DNA from: Mangifera indica
Lineage: Eukaryota > Streptophyta > Magnoliopsida > Sapindales > Anacardiaceae
DNA length: 64,000 bases
Assembly: GCF_011075055.1 (NCBI RefSeq)
Contig: NC_058155.1
Location: 10,697,537 to 10,761,536 of the forward strand
Direction of reading: 5' to 3'
The translations under genes were made by a program, and so were the position numbers. Under the pieces are notes generated by a model, which worked only from the letters and a program-made list of their open reading frames with translations, searched no databases and was not told where the DNA came from. Of the stretch, positions 45,178 to 59,687 are shown in pieces; position 1 is the stretch's first letter; each line of letters starts with the position of its first letter.

Positions 45178-48100
45178 CTAATGACCGCTCAAACCAGTAA
45201 AGTGTTTATTCATGGCCCGGTCTTTTCTGTAATGACTTCTTCCCCCTCCCCTCCTTCCTCCGCCCCTATGATTTCCCATATTCCCTCTCCCTCTCATATC
45301 GGTACCATTAGATTTGTTATCTTGCTCCTCAATGGCATCTCTCAATCTTCCTCCCCTTCTACCCCGGCCCCAAGAATTTCTCATATTCTCTCTACCTTCC
45401 ACCTCGGAAATATCAGACTGCTTATCCTGCTCATGCTCCATTAGCTTCTTAACAGCACCTAGAGGAAGATTGCCACCACGTCCAAGTCCATGTATTAATT
45501 CTTCCTGAGCTTGAGTGACTAATGATGCTTCATTAGCATTTGCAACCGCAACAGAGCCTGCAACCTTGTAACTGTAATTCTTACCATCTTTAACATAATA
45601 TTGGGGCTTTTTCTTGGATCCACATTTTGAACTAGGAACTTCCTGAGTAGAGTTACCAGTCTGTGTACTCAAAGAGTTACCCAAACCGGAACTGATCCTG
45701 TCTCCCAGTATCTCATTTTCCTCAAATCCTGACTCCACAACACTCTGTCCCAGGTCATCAAAAGAATCGTCATACTCATCTTCATACATATACTGGGAAA
45801 CCAAAGCACTAGTTCGTGCATTATCATTTTCATCTCTGGTATCAAGGGTAACATTATCAGGCAAGTCAGCTTTAGACTTCCTAATGTACCTCCCAACTGT
45901 AGATGATGATGAAACCGAGGACCTCTCAGTTTGTTGCTCACTAACAACAGCCACAGAAGTAGCAGAGTTTGGCATCGTAGGTTCAATTAATTTTCCCTTC
46001 CCTTTATCATTCCTGCTTATGGTCGAGGTAGACTTGGGAACTGGCATCATCTCTAAAGAAGTATCTAACAATTGTAGATCATCATGGAGAGTATTCTCAA
46101 GGATCCTTTGAATAACCTCTTCTGGATTGTGGTTGTAAACTTCAAGACATGCAGCAATAAACCCTTTACCATAACCAGGAAATAGGTCCTTGACTTGACT
46201 GATTTTAGACTCCATGATCACAGTATCTTCATCCATATGCATCTTGCTGCTCATCACAGAAGCAGCAGGGGCCTGCTTCTTAGCAAGACCTTTTGAAGAA
46301 CACATGATCCCACATAAATATTGGAATTGTTCATCCTCCATGAATATCCATCCTGAATGAAAGAAATTATTAAAAAAATTGTTTTAAACATACTAGATAA
46401 GGACCGAAATGAAGATCAAGCACAAGTTGATTCAGGGTTTCAAGACAAATTTACAAATTAACTAAAGAACAAACTAAAAAACTAATAAATGAATATAGAC
46501 TATTTTATACAAGATCTAATAGATATGTCAACAAGAAATTTGCCAATATGTTTAAGTCTTTTGCATGAAGCAGGTGCACTAGGGATGAATAAACCTCAAA
46601 GTAACCTTGGTGAAGAATTTCACTTAATATAAAGTTTGTGTTTAGAAGCAGGAAGGCTAGCAAAATAAAATATAAATGGCCAAGCATAGCCCCACATAAG
46701 AAACATAATTACGCCAGACTAGCAACATATAGGCACCCAAATAACCACCAAAGATACTATAAAAAGTCAAAATAACAATACTCTAATAGGATTAGAATGA
46801 TAATGGAAAGAAGGGAATTGAATTCCTAATTAAAGATTATAATAATATTTGAATAAGGAGAGATTATGATAATATTTGAACAAATTGGTATCAGAGCATT
46901 GTAATTCTGAAGATGTGGAGACTTGATGTCATACAAGATGAGAGTGGAAGATGGAGGAAGGTCTGACGAATAACGAAATTGGAAGCTCGAGCAATTGGGG
47001 AAATGAAATTTGTCTCCATTGTGAAAGCAAAGAACTTAATCCTAACAGTAAACGCAAGCCATGAAATGTCCTATTGGTGGATAAAGATGGATCAAATGAT
47101 GACGCCATAATGATTGTGTACGATGAGCGACAAGAGACGAAAGAAACTGATCCAATTGAGATGGTAGATTCCAGCGAAAAATCAGCTAGTACCAACGAAG
47201 TTATGAAGTTGACGATGAACCAAGAAAGGAAATCGGCAAAATTAGGGGCTCAATTGGTCTAATACGATAACTAAGAGAGAGAATTGATAGATTTGAGGGT
47301 TCAATCGATAGTTTCCGACGAGACTTGGGCTGGTTGGATAAAAATAAAGAAAAACAAAACATAAAAATATATATTCTTCCAATCAAATATATTCTTAAAC
47401 AAATATATTCTTCTAATCAAATATATTCTTGATTATTGTTATCTAATCCTAACTTATTATAATAGCTTAATTATAGCCTTTTGATATATAACAAACATAC
47501 CTACAAAGCAGAACAACAATTAATAACAAGAGTTCTGTATAGAAATGTAGTTTGTGATTGGAACTCACCAGTATTCTGTAGATTCTCAAGTCTTCTAAGT
47601 AAATTGTACTTCCTTTCAACTTCTGTAAGAAATGTTTCCCTGTTTTGGTCCTGAACTTGCAGTGAAACTCCATTGATCTCCCTTAAAGTTTGAACTACAA
47701 TATCTGCCCGAATGAAGGGATCCTCCACTTTAGCAGGAAACATTTTTGTGACACCTGAAATGGAAAGACCATCTTCGAACACTTCACTGCTTAGATAGCA
47801 AACATCTAATAATTTCCAACCAAATTTGACTATTCTCATTGATAACATCTTCAAACTAATAGCAATGTTGGATATCATTTCATCTTCTCCAGCATTTAAC
47901 AAAATTTGAAACCCATGCTGAAAAGATGGTAGCAATGAATCATGCAGCTGGGTGAGGGTGCTGAGCAATTCCTCATTTCCAAAACTGCATAGACAGTAAT
48001 CTTGATTTTAGAATGGAAACAAAACTTCCTTAGAGAATCTGCAAGGAAAAGAAGACAGATTGACAGAACCGCAATTTCACCTTTCCATAAAACCAAAAAA

Positions 48101-50589
48101 GAATTAAAAGAACACATGTTGATGGTAGTACCAGTGTAAGAAAGATCAAGTTTCTGTCAGATAAAACATTCCTTCAACTTATTGACTCAATAGTAAGTCC
48201 AACACATCAAATAAAATAAACCCCCAAAGTCCACTTAAGAGAAACCAAGAGGTTCTGCTGAGAAAACAACAAAGAAGAATGGACCCTTTAATTTTAGAAG
48301 ATACTCAGTAGTCAGAAAGGAACCTCATCTCGACAGGGCTCAAGAAGATCAGAGCTGCCGGTTTGTATGCAGTAACTAAAGCATCCATGGAAACAATTGC
48401 ATCATTTATAAAGTCCATCACCTGAACAAGAATGACAATAGTTCATTTATAAAAGTAATCCATATCTTACTAACGAATTTGAACATATAAATTCAATGCA
48501 TTACTTGTTGCACAGATAATCAATATAAAGTAAAAGGTTTTAATTTCACTAACAAAAATGGCAATCATTTATTTCACTCATTCACACAACAAAAATAAAA
48601 GATTAAAATTATAATCATTATACATATCTACAAGCAAATGATTAAAAGATTCCCATTCCAATGAAAAGAAAAAGTGGTGCAGTGTCAGGCAACAGAAAAA
48701 GAATCTTCAACCCATTATGTTCCTACGAGAATAAAGAAAGCCACTCACCTCTAAAAGATCAGCATGAAGCCGACCTAGATCTTTGTCTTCATGGCGCCCA
48801 GAGGAAAATAGAGCCTGCTCATCAAATCATTCATAAATATACAAGTAACCCTTTCTTCCAAAATCTTACTATCATGAAGTTAAAAAATAAAAGGAAAAAT
48901 ATAATCAATTATAAACACTAACAGTTTAATTTAAAAAAAAACAGAATTGTCATCAAGACACCCAAAAGATGAGCATCATCCATGTTTCCATTTCTATGTC
49001 CGATTTAAGTTCATAATGATTTATGAGAGTACACGAAGGTAGGACATTATGGACGCTAACAATTTTTTTGTACCATAGGGCACATTGTATATACTCTTAC
49101 TCAGTAAATAACAGTAAATAAATCTCACATTAGCTCAAACTTTTCAGTAGAAACTTTCCGCAAGAAGAAATTGTACCTCTAAAGACGAGCTGCATCGTTG
49201 ATGCATTGTGTGGACAACACCCAAGAAATGAGTCAATACTCCAACAAAATCATTATGAATCCCAGGCTGTACTTTCAGTGCATTACTGACCTATATAAAA
49301 AAGGTATAAAATAGAGAGAAGTAAGTAATTCAATAGATAAACATACAATATCACAATTAACCAAATCTCAATAAAAGCTAATTCCCCAAGAGATAAAGCA
49401 ATCATTGTAGATATGAATCCTTACAAGCAATCTGGTCAAATCTTCATTTTCATGACCATATATAGCACAAATATCCAACAGCTTAGGCAAGTCAAGCAAC
49501 TTCTTTTCCTCCAAAAGGACTACATGCAAAATTAGTGAACAAATGTGAATTTGAAATTTATAAGATCATTAACACAGCATTCCATCCTCTACATATACTG
49601 GAGGACTAAATAAGAGCTGTGAAACAAAGTAAAAAGACATTATTTGAAAGAATTTATATTTTATCAGTTGAGGTATGGATAAACTATTAAACAAAGCCAA
49701 ACAAAAGCCCATGGAAAAAGAAATATACTACATGTAACAAGGTATATGCAAATGTATACATATAAAACAACTAAATCAAACAAAAGCCTGAGTAAATTCC
49801 TTTAACAACAAGGACCCACCTGCATGGTCTTTAGAACTAAGGCTATCAGCAGCACGGGCACCAGGATCCTTACTAGAAGATCTACGTTACGCACACAAAG
49901 AGGAAAAAAAGACAAATTAGTGAGCCGATAGTAAATAAATTGGAAACAAATAACAAGAGATGGCTCACATTCGATAAAATAGCATAAAAACACGGCGGCT
50001 TAATTCGAGCTCTCCTACAATGACCCCTGCAACTATTCCCTTGATTCCACGATAGGGAAAGTCATACCATCTGCTTCTGAACTTTAAGAAAGTATCCAAA
50101 AACTCATGCAATGACGAGTCACTAGCCACTGACCACAACAAAAGAAGTCAAAATTTCATCCTAGACAACTAAGAATTTCAGTAAAATTAAAAAATAAAAC
50201 TAAAAACCTTCTCTCCAGAAATCTCTAGGCTTTAGTTTTAGCAACCTAGACAACTCCCTGTTCAACAGATCAACAACCCTCTGCGATTCGACCGGATCCA
50301 ATCCTCCCTCATCAGCGCTAAGCCCAGCAGCGACAGCTTCGTCCTGAGGCAAGTAATTTACAAAATTACCAGAATGAGTATGGGCTGAAGCTCCTGCGTC
50401 ACGGCTCGATGCTCTGCCTCCGGATGACGTGGCCCTACTAGATATCGCCACATCGGAATTTTGTCTAAGGGATTTTGATAGAGTAGTGGCGTTAAGGTTT
50501 TCTGGGAAAAAATTTTGTTTGTTCCTGGGAACATACTTCTTGTTACTGGTGTTATTGTTAAAGTCTTGTTTCTTATACCGGTTCGACAT
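45178..50589 (-). CDS. CUE-domain protein, ASCC2/Cue3-like, nine exons
   Basis: Plant counterpart of ASCC2 (yeast Cue3), a ubiquitin-binding subunit of the complex that splits collided ribosomes and acts in alkylation repair in animals; the role in plants is inferred. Exons: 50589-50208, 50128-49969, 49881-49820, 49519-49425, 49290-49177, 48814-48749, 48421-48324, 47984-47569 and 46352-45178. Phases close, giving 855 residues. The N-terminus is basic and Asn-rich (MSNRYKKQDFNNN) and leads into the conserved FLDTFLKFRSRWYDFPYRG. The CUE domain lies at about 513-550 (VKDLFPGYGKGFIAACLEVY, NPEEVIQRIL). After an acidic stretch the C-terminus is rich in RGRGRRGG, typical of RNA binding. The start is the ATG of the conserved MSNRYKK; an in-frame ATG at 50724 is possible. 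Intron 8 (1.2 kb) holds an LTR-element primer-site remnant. Confidence 0.9.
46886..46897 (+). other. Isolated retrotransposon primer-binding site in an intron
   Basis: TGGTATCAGAGC, the initiator tRNA-Met type site, lies on the plus strand inside intron 8 of the ASCC2-like gene. It is preceded by TTGAACA, a possible LTR end. The sequence on either side is unlike the large element of this window, so it is probably the remnant of another LTR or TRIM element. LTR boundaries were not identified. Confidence 0.5.
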
Positions 50590-52439
50590 GATTAATGATG
50601 AATCGGTTATTAAAGAGAGCTGATTAGAGGAAATCTGGAGTAGAAGAATTTGTTCACTGGAAATTTCTTGCGCTGCCAGTGCCAAAGAAGATGTAGTGGC
50701 GGAGACGGTTTTAATTTGGGTCAATTTTTAGAACCTCCTTTGAACCTTGGAAAAAATCATGTAAGCCCAAATATTTTGAAAAATGCTGACCACCCCCCTC
50801 ACATCACATCTTGGTTTGGTCTCATATGAACAAAACTGACAGAATCACCCTTCATAGTGTTTTTGAACCTTTTAATTCTCCCACTCCGCTTACTTTAATC
50901 AATATTTCTCCCTAAGGAACCTACAAATTTCGGACAGTAACAAAATAATGTCACTCGTTAGGAGTATAATGTTACCAAACAAGCAAATGAACTAAACTTA
51001 TGCCAAATTATCAAATTAAATCCTCAATTCAAGTTCAATTTGTTAATACTGATTGTGGATTCAAGCCTGAACTGATTTGGCTTAAATTCACCCTTAAGAG
51101 TAGCTGTTAACATATGAAAATTTTGGGTTATCTATAATTTCAGGTTAAAGGATTTCATTCTTCCCTTCTTTGATAAATCATATATATATATATATATTAG
51201 AGCTTTAGTTAGTCTTTAACTACTCTGCTAGTTGAATTAAATTTATTCCCAATTACGGGGCTCCGTGGGCAAACTTTTTTTTCACCTACACACCATTAAA
51301 TAAGTAGCCAGGCAGAATTTCAGAAGAGCACTTGGTACCCTCGGACTTGCGGATCATCAACCCAACGTCTTTTTTCCTAGTTAAGGCTGGACTCGATCTG
51401 AGCTGATTTGGGCTTGAAGATCGGCTTAAATTGATTTGATTCAAATTCATTTATTTTGAATATAAATCAAATTTGAGTTAAAAATTCGATTTATTTTAAA
51501 ATCAAACCAAACTCGAACTATAGAAAATTCAATTCAATTTGACTCGTAAATTAAATAAATGACTTAATTCGATTCAAACTTGAACGGTGACTCAATTTGA
51601 ATTATATTAAATAATTATTAAACAAAATCGTTTTGTCAATAAACTATGAATTTGAATCATATATCCAAACTATGAATTTGAACAATAAATTCAAATTGAA
51701 CTATTTTTACTCAAACCAAACTCGAACCATTGTTATATTGACTTGACAAATTCGAACTAAACTTGAATCAAAAAATGTTTAAACTCGATTTGATTTGTAT
51801 CCACCCCTATTCCTGTCAACTTACAAAGAAACTAAACATCATTGCACGGCACAAGCCTTCATTCCTATTTTCGTTCAGTCATATACTCGTATGGTTCAGA
51901 GAGGTCGAATTAGTGGAAATGACCAATTGTCACTTCACACTCTTTGCAAAAGTATATTAAAAATACTTAATACCATTATTATATGTTCAGAACTTTTTTA
52001 TATAAAATTTGAAACAACATAAATAAAAGAAGCAAAACATAATAATTAACTAGATGAACAATGATAATTAGAGGAGTAAACTATAAATTTATTCTCTGGA
52101 ATTTACATTCAAGTATTCAATAAAAGGAGGAGAAAACCGATTAAATGACTTCTAAATTTTTTATGGACCCTTGTTTTGATATTGTGTCAAAACATGAAAA
52201 GATTGCTTTCCAATGCTAAAAGTTTAGATGCAAAACAACAATTAAACACTATTTAAACCAGTACCAAGGATCTACAAGCATTGAATAAAAATTCCTGTAA
52301 GTCTACCAACAATAAGAGAAAAAAATGATTTTGTTTCTTCTAACATAGACATGTTCTCTACTAAAATTACGATGTATTGTAACCGAAGTGCTAAAATATA
52401 TGTCACTGAGCAGAACAATCGTTGCCTACTCAATGAAGT
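50590..52439. other. Intergenic region between the ASCC2-like and RRM-SPOC genes
   Basis: It holds the ASCC2-like promoter and the 3' UTR of the RRM-SPOC gene. 51390-51790 is made of degenerate, repeating TTCAAATTCGAA-like phrases, probably an old repeat. A (TA)n run lies near 51180. No gene was recognised. Confidence 0.45.
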
Positions 52440-55400
52440 TCATACCCATTCAAAATTTGTTTCTTTGGGCAAAACCAAAGCATAGAGACAGTCAGATGGA
52501 TCAGGTGCAACTGAAAGCATGGAGCACAGTTCCTGCGAATAAGGAAGAATAAAGAGAAGCCTTGCCCAAATGGGTTTTAGAGCAGGAATCTTGATTACTC
52601 CGGCACATTCTCTCTGCTTCAGGTATGATATAAAATCCTGAAACTGCGGAACAAAGTTGAAAAACAATGAGTGCAGTGAATTTTAAGATATTAAGACAAT
52701 GGTTCCACTTCCTACATACATTTCAGATGGTTGAACTTACATTCAATATAAACCCTCATGACACTCAGGTGTTAAAGGAGACGTCATGCTTAATCAACTG
52801 AAAATGAGATATCTATATATTCACACCAACTAGATTACAATTAAAACTTGATTAAAATTTTTCAGGCTTTGGCAGATAACATATCGTTTCCCTTCTACAG
52901 TGAGATCTTTTAGTGTTAGACAACAACTTTAAGCTTCAGTGATAAGTTTGCAAAGAAACCATCATTGTAAATGTTTTTCTAAGAAGTTTGGAAATATTGA
53001 GGCATTTTAGGAATTTTATTTAAAGACAAAAGTCTTAGTCACCTTAAGAAAGTAATAGTAAATCACATCATGACATATATGTTGCAGAATTAACTGTGAA
53101 ACAAAAAATAAATGAATTAGAAACTTACGCCTTTGTGGTCACCGGAAGAAGATGGTATCAGCCGACATACCTCCCTCTGCAACACAAAAAAATTTCAAAG
53201 TTTGACTAAAGATATTTATACAAATACAGAATATGTCATAGATCAAATAAAGGAAGTTCATTAAATAGCTAATAATCAGTTTATGAATTAGGGAAAAAAG
53301 TTAACTGCACAACATCAAGCATCCAAACAAGAAAAAGGAGCAGATCAAAATCTGTGTCTTGCCTTCTATAGAATATCAGATTGAAGGTCCAACCAAACTA
53401 CTCAGAATACATTTAAAAATTTGGTCCTAAGCATTTAAAAGGCAAAGTCCACAAGCATAAGGATTAGAAGCATCAAGCATCTCAAGTATTCATTGCAGCA
53501 TAAACAAACGTTCAATATTTGAAAGCTAACTATATTCAGATACTGAAGAATTTAGGTAACATGTACACAAATTTGCATCTTGCAGAAGAAAAGGAAACAT
53601 TATTCCATAGTTCCACATGCAACTGACTTATTAAGGCTTTAAGAAAGTTTAAAAACATTACTTTAAATTATAAATTGAGTAATACGTTGGCATATAAAAC
53701 AATCTCCAGAAACTGATGTTCAAAAATCCCATATGTTGAAGCAATAAATTTCAGAAAACCTGATTAAAAGGTATATCAGAGAAAAGGAAGGTGGAAGTGA
53801 AAGACAGTTCAGCACGGGAATACTAGTGGACTCACTTTATGTGGTGGGGTACTAGTAAATGTTGACTTCACATGCCGAAAATCTGTTCTTTTGGTCATAT
53901 CTAATCTAGCAGGCCATCTGCACCAAGTATTAACCATGGAAATCAATGCTAAAAATTAGTTTCAAGAAGTACAACCAGAACAGAAATAACAAAATGAGAC
54001 AACGTTCTCACTCAGCAGGTTCAGCAATGTCATTCAAATATTTGCAAATATCTGAATCCTCTCGTTGAGCATAGATTGTGCAGTAGTGAACACCACTCTT
54101 GCATAGTGTTCCCTGCCACTGGAACTGGACTAATTGTCCAGAAATTTCCTTTTCAGTTGATTCTGCAGCAGGTAGAGGTGCAGGGGGAGGGGGAGAACTA
54201 GGTGGAGGTGGAACCAAAGGGGGCTGAGACTGAGGCAAAGGTGGTGGAGATGGAGGCAACAGTGGAGGATCTTCAGGCTGAGGTGGTGGTACAACAGGAT
54301 GAGAAAACATCTGATCATAACTCTGCATTGATGCTCCCTGTATCTGCACAAGTGGAGTCACTGAAGGGGGTATGAAAGGAGGTGCAACTACATTTCCATG
54401 AAAGGTATTGGGCACAAGACTGGGCGATATCGGATTTAAAGGGAAGTGATGATTTGAACCTCTTGCATCCCAGGAACTGTTTGGAGGAGGGTAAGCAGGT
54501 CGCAAAAACGGTGATGGCTGGATTTGTTGTGGTGGTGGAATAGGTCCCTGTGTTGCGATAGGAAAACATGGCATATTACCTGAAAAAGAATGCAACTCAA
54601 TTTAGATTTCTTATTCATCCACATTTCTTCTGGGGCCTTAGAATCAATGTGACCACTTAAAAAAGAATCAATCAGATATACAAACTACAAAGAAGGGGGA
54701 AAATGGAGAAGCAATATTAAATTTCAATAGATAAATTAGCACCTCCTTGTGAAGGATTAAGCATTATGTTATTGTCAAGACCATCATTTTTTCTAACCCC
54801 AACTTCAGGAATCTCTGCATGAGTAGAAACAGGCCAATTTGGCTGAAATGAGTGTCCACCTTGTACTCCAGTTCCATGATTCTCAGATATTACTCTGGGG
54901 GATACAAGCTCCATTGAGCTGCCCTCAGGTCTAACAGTGTATGGTGAAGCATGGTGTTTTGCTGCTTGACTGCTCAAAAAGAGGAAATAATTCATCTTCA
55001 GATAGAGATAGTAGGGATAAATGTATAATTACTCTAACAAGTTAACAAACCTTTGAACACTAGAACATCTACACCATCCAAACAATAACATAACAAAGTA
55101 AATGAACATGAACAAAATGAAAAATGCAGTTGTTTCAAACACCATGCAATGTAGGTTGTGCAACAATTTCAATAACCACATTCTTTGAGAACCAGAGTCA
55201 ATATTTAAATATTTAATCAACCCTTTTTACTGTCATTGAGGTGGAGAACTCAATAAACAATTTCAAAAAGGATAAAATCCAAAAGAACTTAACAGACATT
55301 TATCATAGTTCATGGATTCAGAGATTAGGATTATAAAGACCTTGGACCGCGAAAAGGGGCACTGTAAGGTGATCCAAAAGCACTGGTAGACATGTTGCCC

Positions 55401-58400
55401 ATATGACTGCTTCTCATGTCAGCATGGACAGGAACAGGGGCAGAAGGTGCAGACCTTGCAACATCCATATGGGATATTGCAAGATTAACAGGCCCTGCAT
55501 TTAAAGGTGGCATATAGTTACTTCTGCCCTTACGAAGCTGTCTAAGATGAGCCATTGCAGTGGCAGCTTCTTCAGGAGTTTCAAATTCCATTAATAATGC
55601 ACCTTCACAACTAAGATCAGTGACAAAGTAAGGACCCTTGTACACAACCTTACTTGATTCATGCAGAATTTCATCCCTTGCCCACTGGCTTGTAACATTT
55701 CCTACATAAACATGAGAACTAGAACCAACCACAGCACCATTTATGGCACCCCTAGTTCCCAATCCTATATCCATGAACTTTATGTGCCAAGGAAAACTGC
55801 CACGAATATAATCTCGAGTTCTTATGGCGTCAATTATGTTTCGGTATTCAACCAAAGCAAATCCTTTGATTGGGAAGAAAAAGAAATGGTCTAATGGACC
55901 AAACCTCTCAAGATGAAACCTTATATGACCTTCAGATACATCAGGTCCAAAAGAACCCAACCATAATTGCTTAGAAGCAGAAAAAATATCCATGGCAGCA
56001 GGATCCCCATCAAAATACCAAACAATTTGAGATGTTGTGGAAGCATATGGCACTGTTGACTGGCCATTAGGAGATACCAAAGCATCACTAGTGCCTCCAT
56101 CCGAGGATCCCAAGGCAGGAAAATTATTTCTTCTCTCAAATGAATTACTCCGGAAGTCTAATGGTGTTTTAGCAACAGGTGAAAGCATTTGGTGGTTGGA
56201 TAAGTCTCTGGGAATGGAAGGCCTGCCACATGAGTATTCTGCATGGTCACTAGTCTCAAAGTCCATTGACTTTGTGCCACCACTATCATGACTAGAACCT
56301 GCATTCGAGTGGAGATCAGTTTCAAGGGGGCTAACTGAAATGCGAGGTTTCGGATATTGTCCAGAAAACTTGTCAGTCAAACTATCATCACAGGATCCAT
56401 CGTGCACTCTTGAATTACCATCTTTTCCTGATAGTTCCCTGGAGGTTTCATGTTGATTAGAGATCCTAGGCACAAAATATTTCCGATTAACACACTTTGA
56501 TGCATCAGAATCACCCTCATCACTATCAGCTTCAGTAGCTTCCACTTTAGCCACTTCAGGAAATGCTTCAAAGATTGCTTTCAAAGAAGATGTAATATCT
56601 GATACAGCAATTGAAGAGGATGAGCTACATAACTTCTTATACCTTGAAAACATCCAACTTCTCAAAGATGGACTTTTGCCAAGCACCTGAATAGAACATG
56701 TTCCAGTATAAGACATCACTGAGGAGAAAGCAAAGAGTAAGGGGACAAGAAGACCACTAACTTTAGATGAACAGAAAATATCACTTCATATTATCTTCAA
56801 AACATAAGGACACATAGCCAGTGTTTGGCACAGGAAAGATCAGTATAATTGAGGAAAATGACACAGATACCGAGGGTGTTTAAAATTAATTAATGAAACA
56901 AAATGACATCAAAACACCATCTCATGATTTGTGCTAACAAAACTGCCACATAATATTGATAACAATCTACATAAAGAAAAGACAAATTATAGAGCAATCA
57001 AGCAACCACAAGTGAAGCAGGAAAAAAGTCCATCGTTATGAGCATGGAAAATGATCTAACATTGCTGCAATTACTAGGGTTTTCCACTAGATCGGAAAAA
57101 TATCATACGTCTAGATACTCCTAATCAGTTTTGAACGGTGACAGCACAAGTTTAAATATATAAGGGAACATAAGAAGACTTCTTAGTTTTCACTTTAATC
57201 AAACCTATAAAAAGAGTTTCCAATAACTTGAATCAACCCAAAAAATCTATATCAGATATATTCACTTAGGAACCAAAATATTGCAAAACAGGTAACATGC
57301 ATAATAGTTGGATCATTACCCATTCAAAGTACTGCAATTTTCTATGAAAATGATTAATAGTACCTAGGATGATAAAGATGACATTGAAGAAATCCTGAAG
57401 GCCTTTCTAATCATAAAATGTTCCATGTCCATACTCTTTGCTGGTATATTTTAAAGTAGAAGGAAGAACTGAGATTCTATTTGCGCAATATTTACCATTC
57501 TGAGAAAATTCAAATGTCCCATAGAGATGCCAAACTTTCAAACCATTAACCATTACTCCTACTTATTTATTACACATCAATTATTCAAATAATACACCCA
57601 AAAATTATAAAAACTTTTCCAGTGCAGTATAGAGAGCTATATTTTATATATATATATAGTTCAGCATCTATTTGAGATGCAGAGAATTATCAACTATTAC
57701 CAGTCCCAACAAGCAACTCTCTGGAACAGGAGAGGTGTCGATTGAAGTTTTGTTTCCACCAGATACTAGCTGATCATTACAAGCCTCCATGCCTTCAGGG
57801 TTTTTTTCAGCAGATTTAGGTTCATCGCCTCTTATATCTAAAGGGTAGGCCACAGCATCACCATCAAGCCTGCTTGTTATTTGAGTTAAAAAATATTTTC
57901 CTCTATGAACTCCCTCTGATGCAGCAGGATTGAAGAGCTCAAAACATGCAGCAAGTAAATTCTTAGGACTAGAAAAGAAAATCTGAAGTAGACTTAGTGC
58001 ACGAAACTTGGACAACTTAATCAATGAAGACTCATCCTCTTCAGAGTACTTTTTCTTTAGTTCCAGAAAGATCACATTGGAATTTTGCATCTTCAAGATC
58101 TCTTTATCAACATTATGAAAAATATCTTTTCCATCGAAGAAGGATAAGAAGAAGACCAGTACATTATGAAACACTGCAGAGCAGATGCCTCGGATGACAG
58201 ATGATGTTGGTGCTTCTGAAGAAGCAGTAGAACAAATATCAACAAGACCAAAAATGCATGCTTTAGCAGTCTGAAATGCAACACCATCAGAATCATCTCC
58301 TCTACTTATCACTGCCAAACTACAATTATGCATGTTTATGACAACTTTAGCTGCAGCTTCCAGAGCAGTTGAACAGTATGATGCATATCGAGGAACAAGA

Positions 58401-59687
58401 TCAGCTACAATACGTTGCACACTTGCACAGCCTGCATGGTTGGAAGCATTTACAAACATAAGAAATCTTCGCTTGTGAAGATATTAAAGAGAAAATATTT
58501 TTTATCATCTTTCTATCAACACCAGCACACCTTCCAAGTTATATGAAGACTAACGCAATACACACAATGGTTGACCATAAACTTTTATATTGAAGGAAGA
58601 TATATCTTGAAAAAAAAAAAAACACAGACAAAAACTTTCCATTTGTCTTTATTTAACCATTATTATCAAACTACCAGTTTCATAGGAAGGCAAACAGTGA
58701 AATTCAGCAGATTAGCATTTATAGATATATAGGCTACCCAACACATCTCATTTACACAATTATCAAGCAAACTATATGATCCCGTGTGATGCGAACTAGT
58801 GCAAGCAAGAGTATTTAAGGTTTTTTTTCTTAAAGCAGCAAATTAGATGGCAACCATATCAGCTCAAAGTATTGTCTATAGCAGGTGAATCCACACACCC
58901 GTTCACTCTAGTAATATGCCACTTGGCTATATTGGCAAAATTGAATAGCCTACAAGAATGTCATTCCTCCTGAATCACAACACAACACTACGTTTGTTCT
59001 GAAGTATTTAGCCACATATATAGTAGTAACCATTCCAACTGAATTAATCTTATCCTATTGCTATACATTTGTGAATACAAACTCAATGAATAATTTCCAC
59101 ATTATTTGGGATTACAAGTCGTGTTTCTTTCCAATCATTTTAATCCGAGGTCCAAACTTGAGTTTGAGTAACTGTTAGAACTCAAGATAGAAGCAATGAC
59201 ATTAGCGTTTGAGATATATATAAGTTCATTGTACTTTGTTGTCCCAGTAAATAAAGAAGTGAAAATTGAAGGACCAAAAATCCTAGAAAGTCAAATACTT
59301 CACATAATTGAAAGGAAAATCGACAAAAACCTAAGCAATAGGGAATAGCAATATGAAAATTAACACAAAATTTAAACGCAAATGAGTTAAAAGGGAAAAT
59401 TAAAAGAAACCTCGAGAAGCGCTGATGAGAGAGAGATAAGCTTGTTCAAGCTCAGGCAAGTGACGAGCATCCTGTTGAGCAATGCAAGCCTTAAGTCTTT
59501 TATAACAATCGTACACGCTTCGAATCTCGTCTTTGTTTCTTCGCCTTGCTTGAATTTCATCTTGAGAAAGCGGTGGCGGTGTTTGTGGAGGAACCACACA
59601 GCTTTCTGCCTCGGCGACAGTTTGAGGCGGTTCTGGTGGCAGCTCGTACAATTTTCGCTTCTTTAGAGGCTGCTCCGCCGCTGTCAT
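52440..59687 (-). CDS. RRM- and SPOC-domain RNA-binding protein, eight exons
   Basis: SPEN/FPA-type nuclear RNA-binding protein, presumably acting in RNA processing or transcriptional control; it resembles the protein annotated as nucleic-acid binding at Arabidopsis At1g27750. Exons: 59687-59411, 58431-57701, 56686-55341, 54969-54743, 54579-54012, 53917-53836, 53176-53129 and 52643-52440. Phases close, giving 1160 residues. The N-terminus has a basic signal-like KKRKL, then a helical region. RRM-like domains lie at about 575-633 ([20 protein letters not shown]) and 661-725 ([12 protein letters not shown]). A proline-rich tract ([16 protein letters not shown]) precedes the C-terminal SPOC domain (from about 1000; [28 protein letters not shown]). 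The start is the ATG at 59687; an in-frame ATG at 59762 exists but adds an unlikely leader. Confidence 0.88.
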
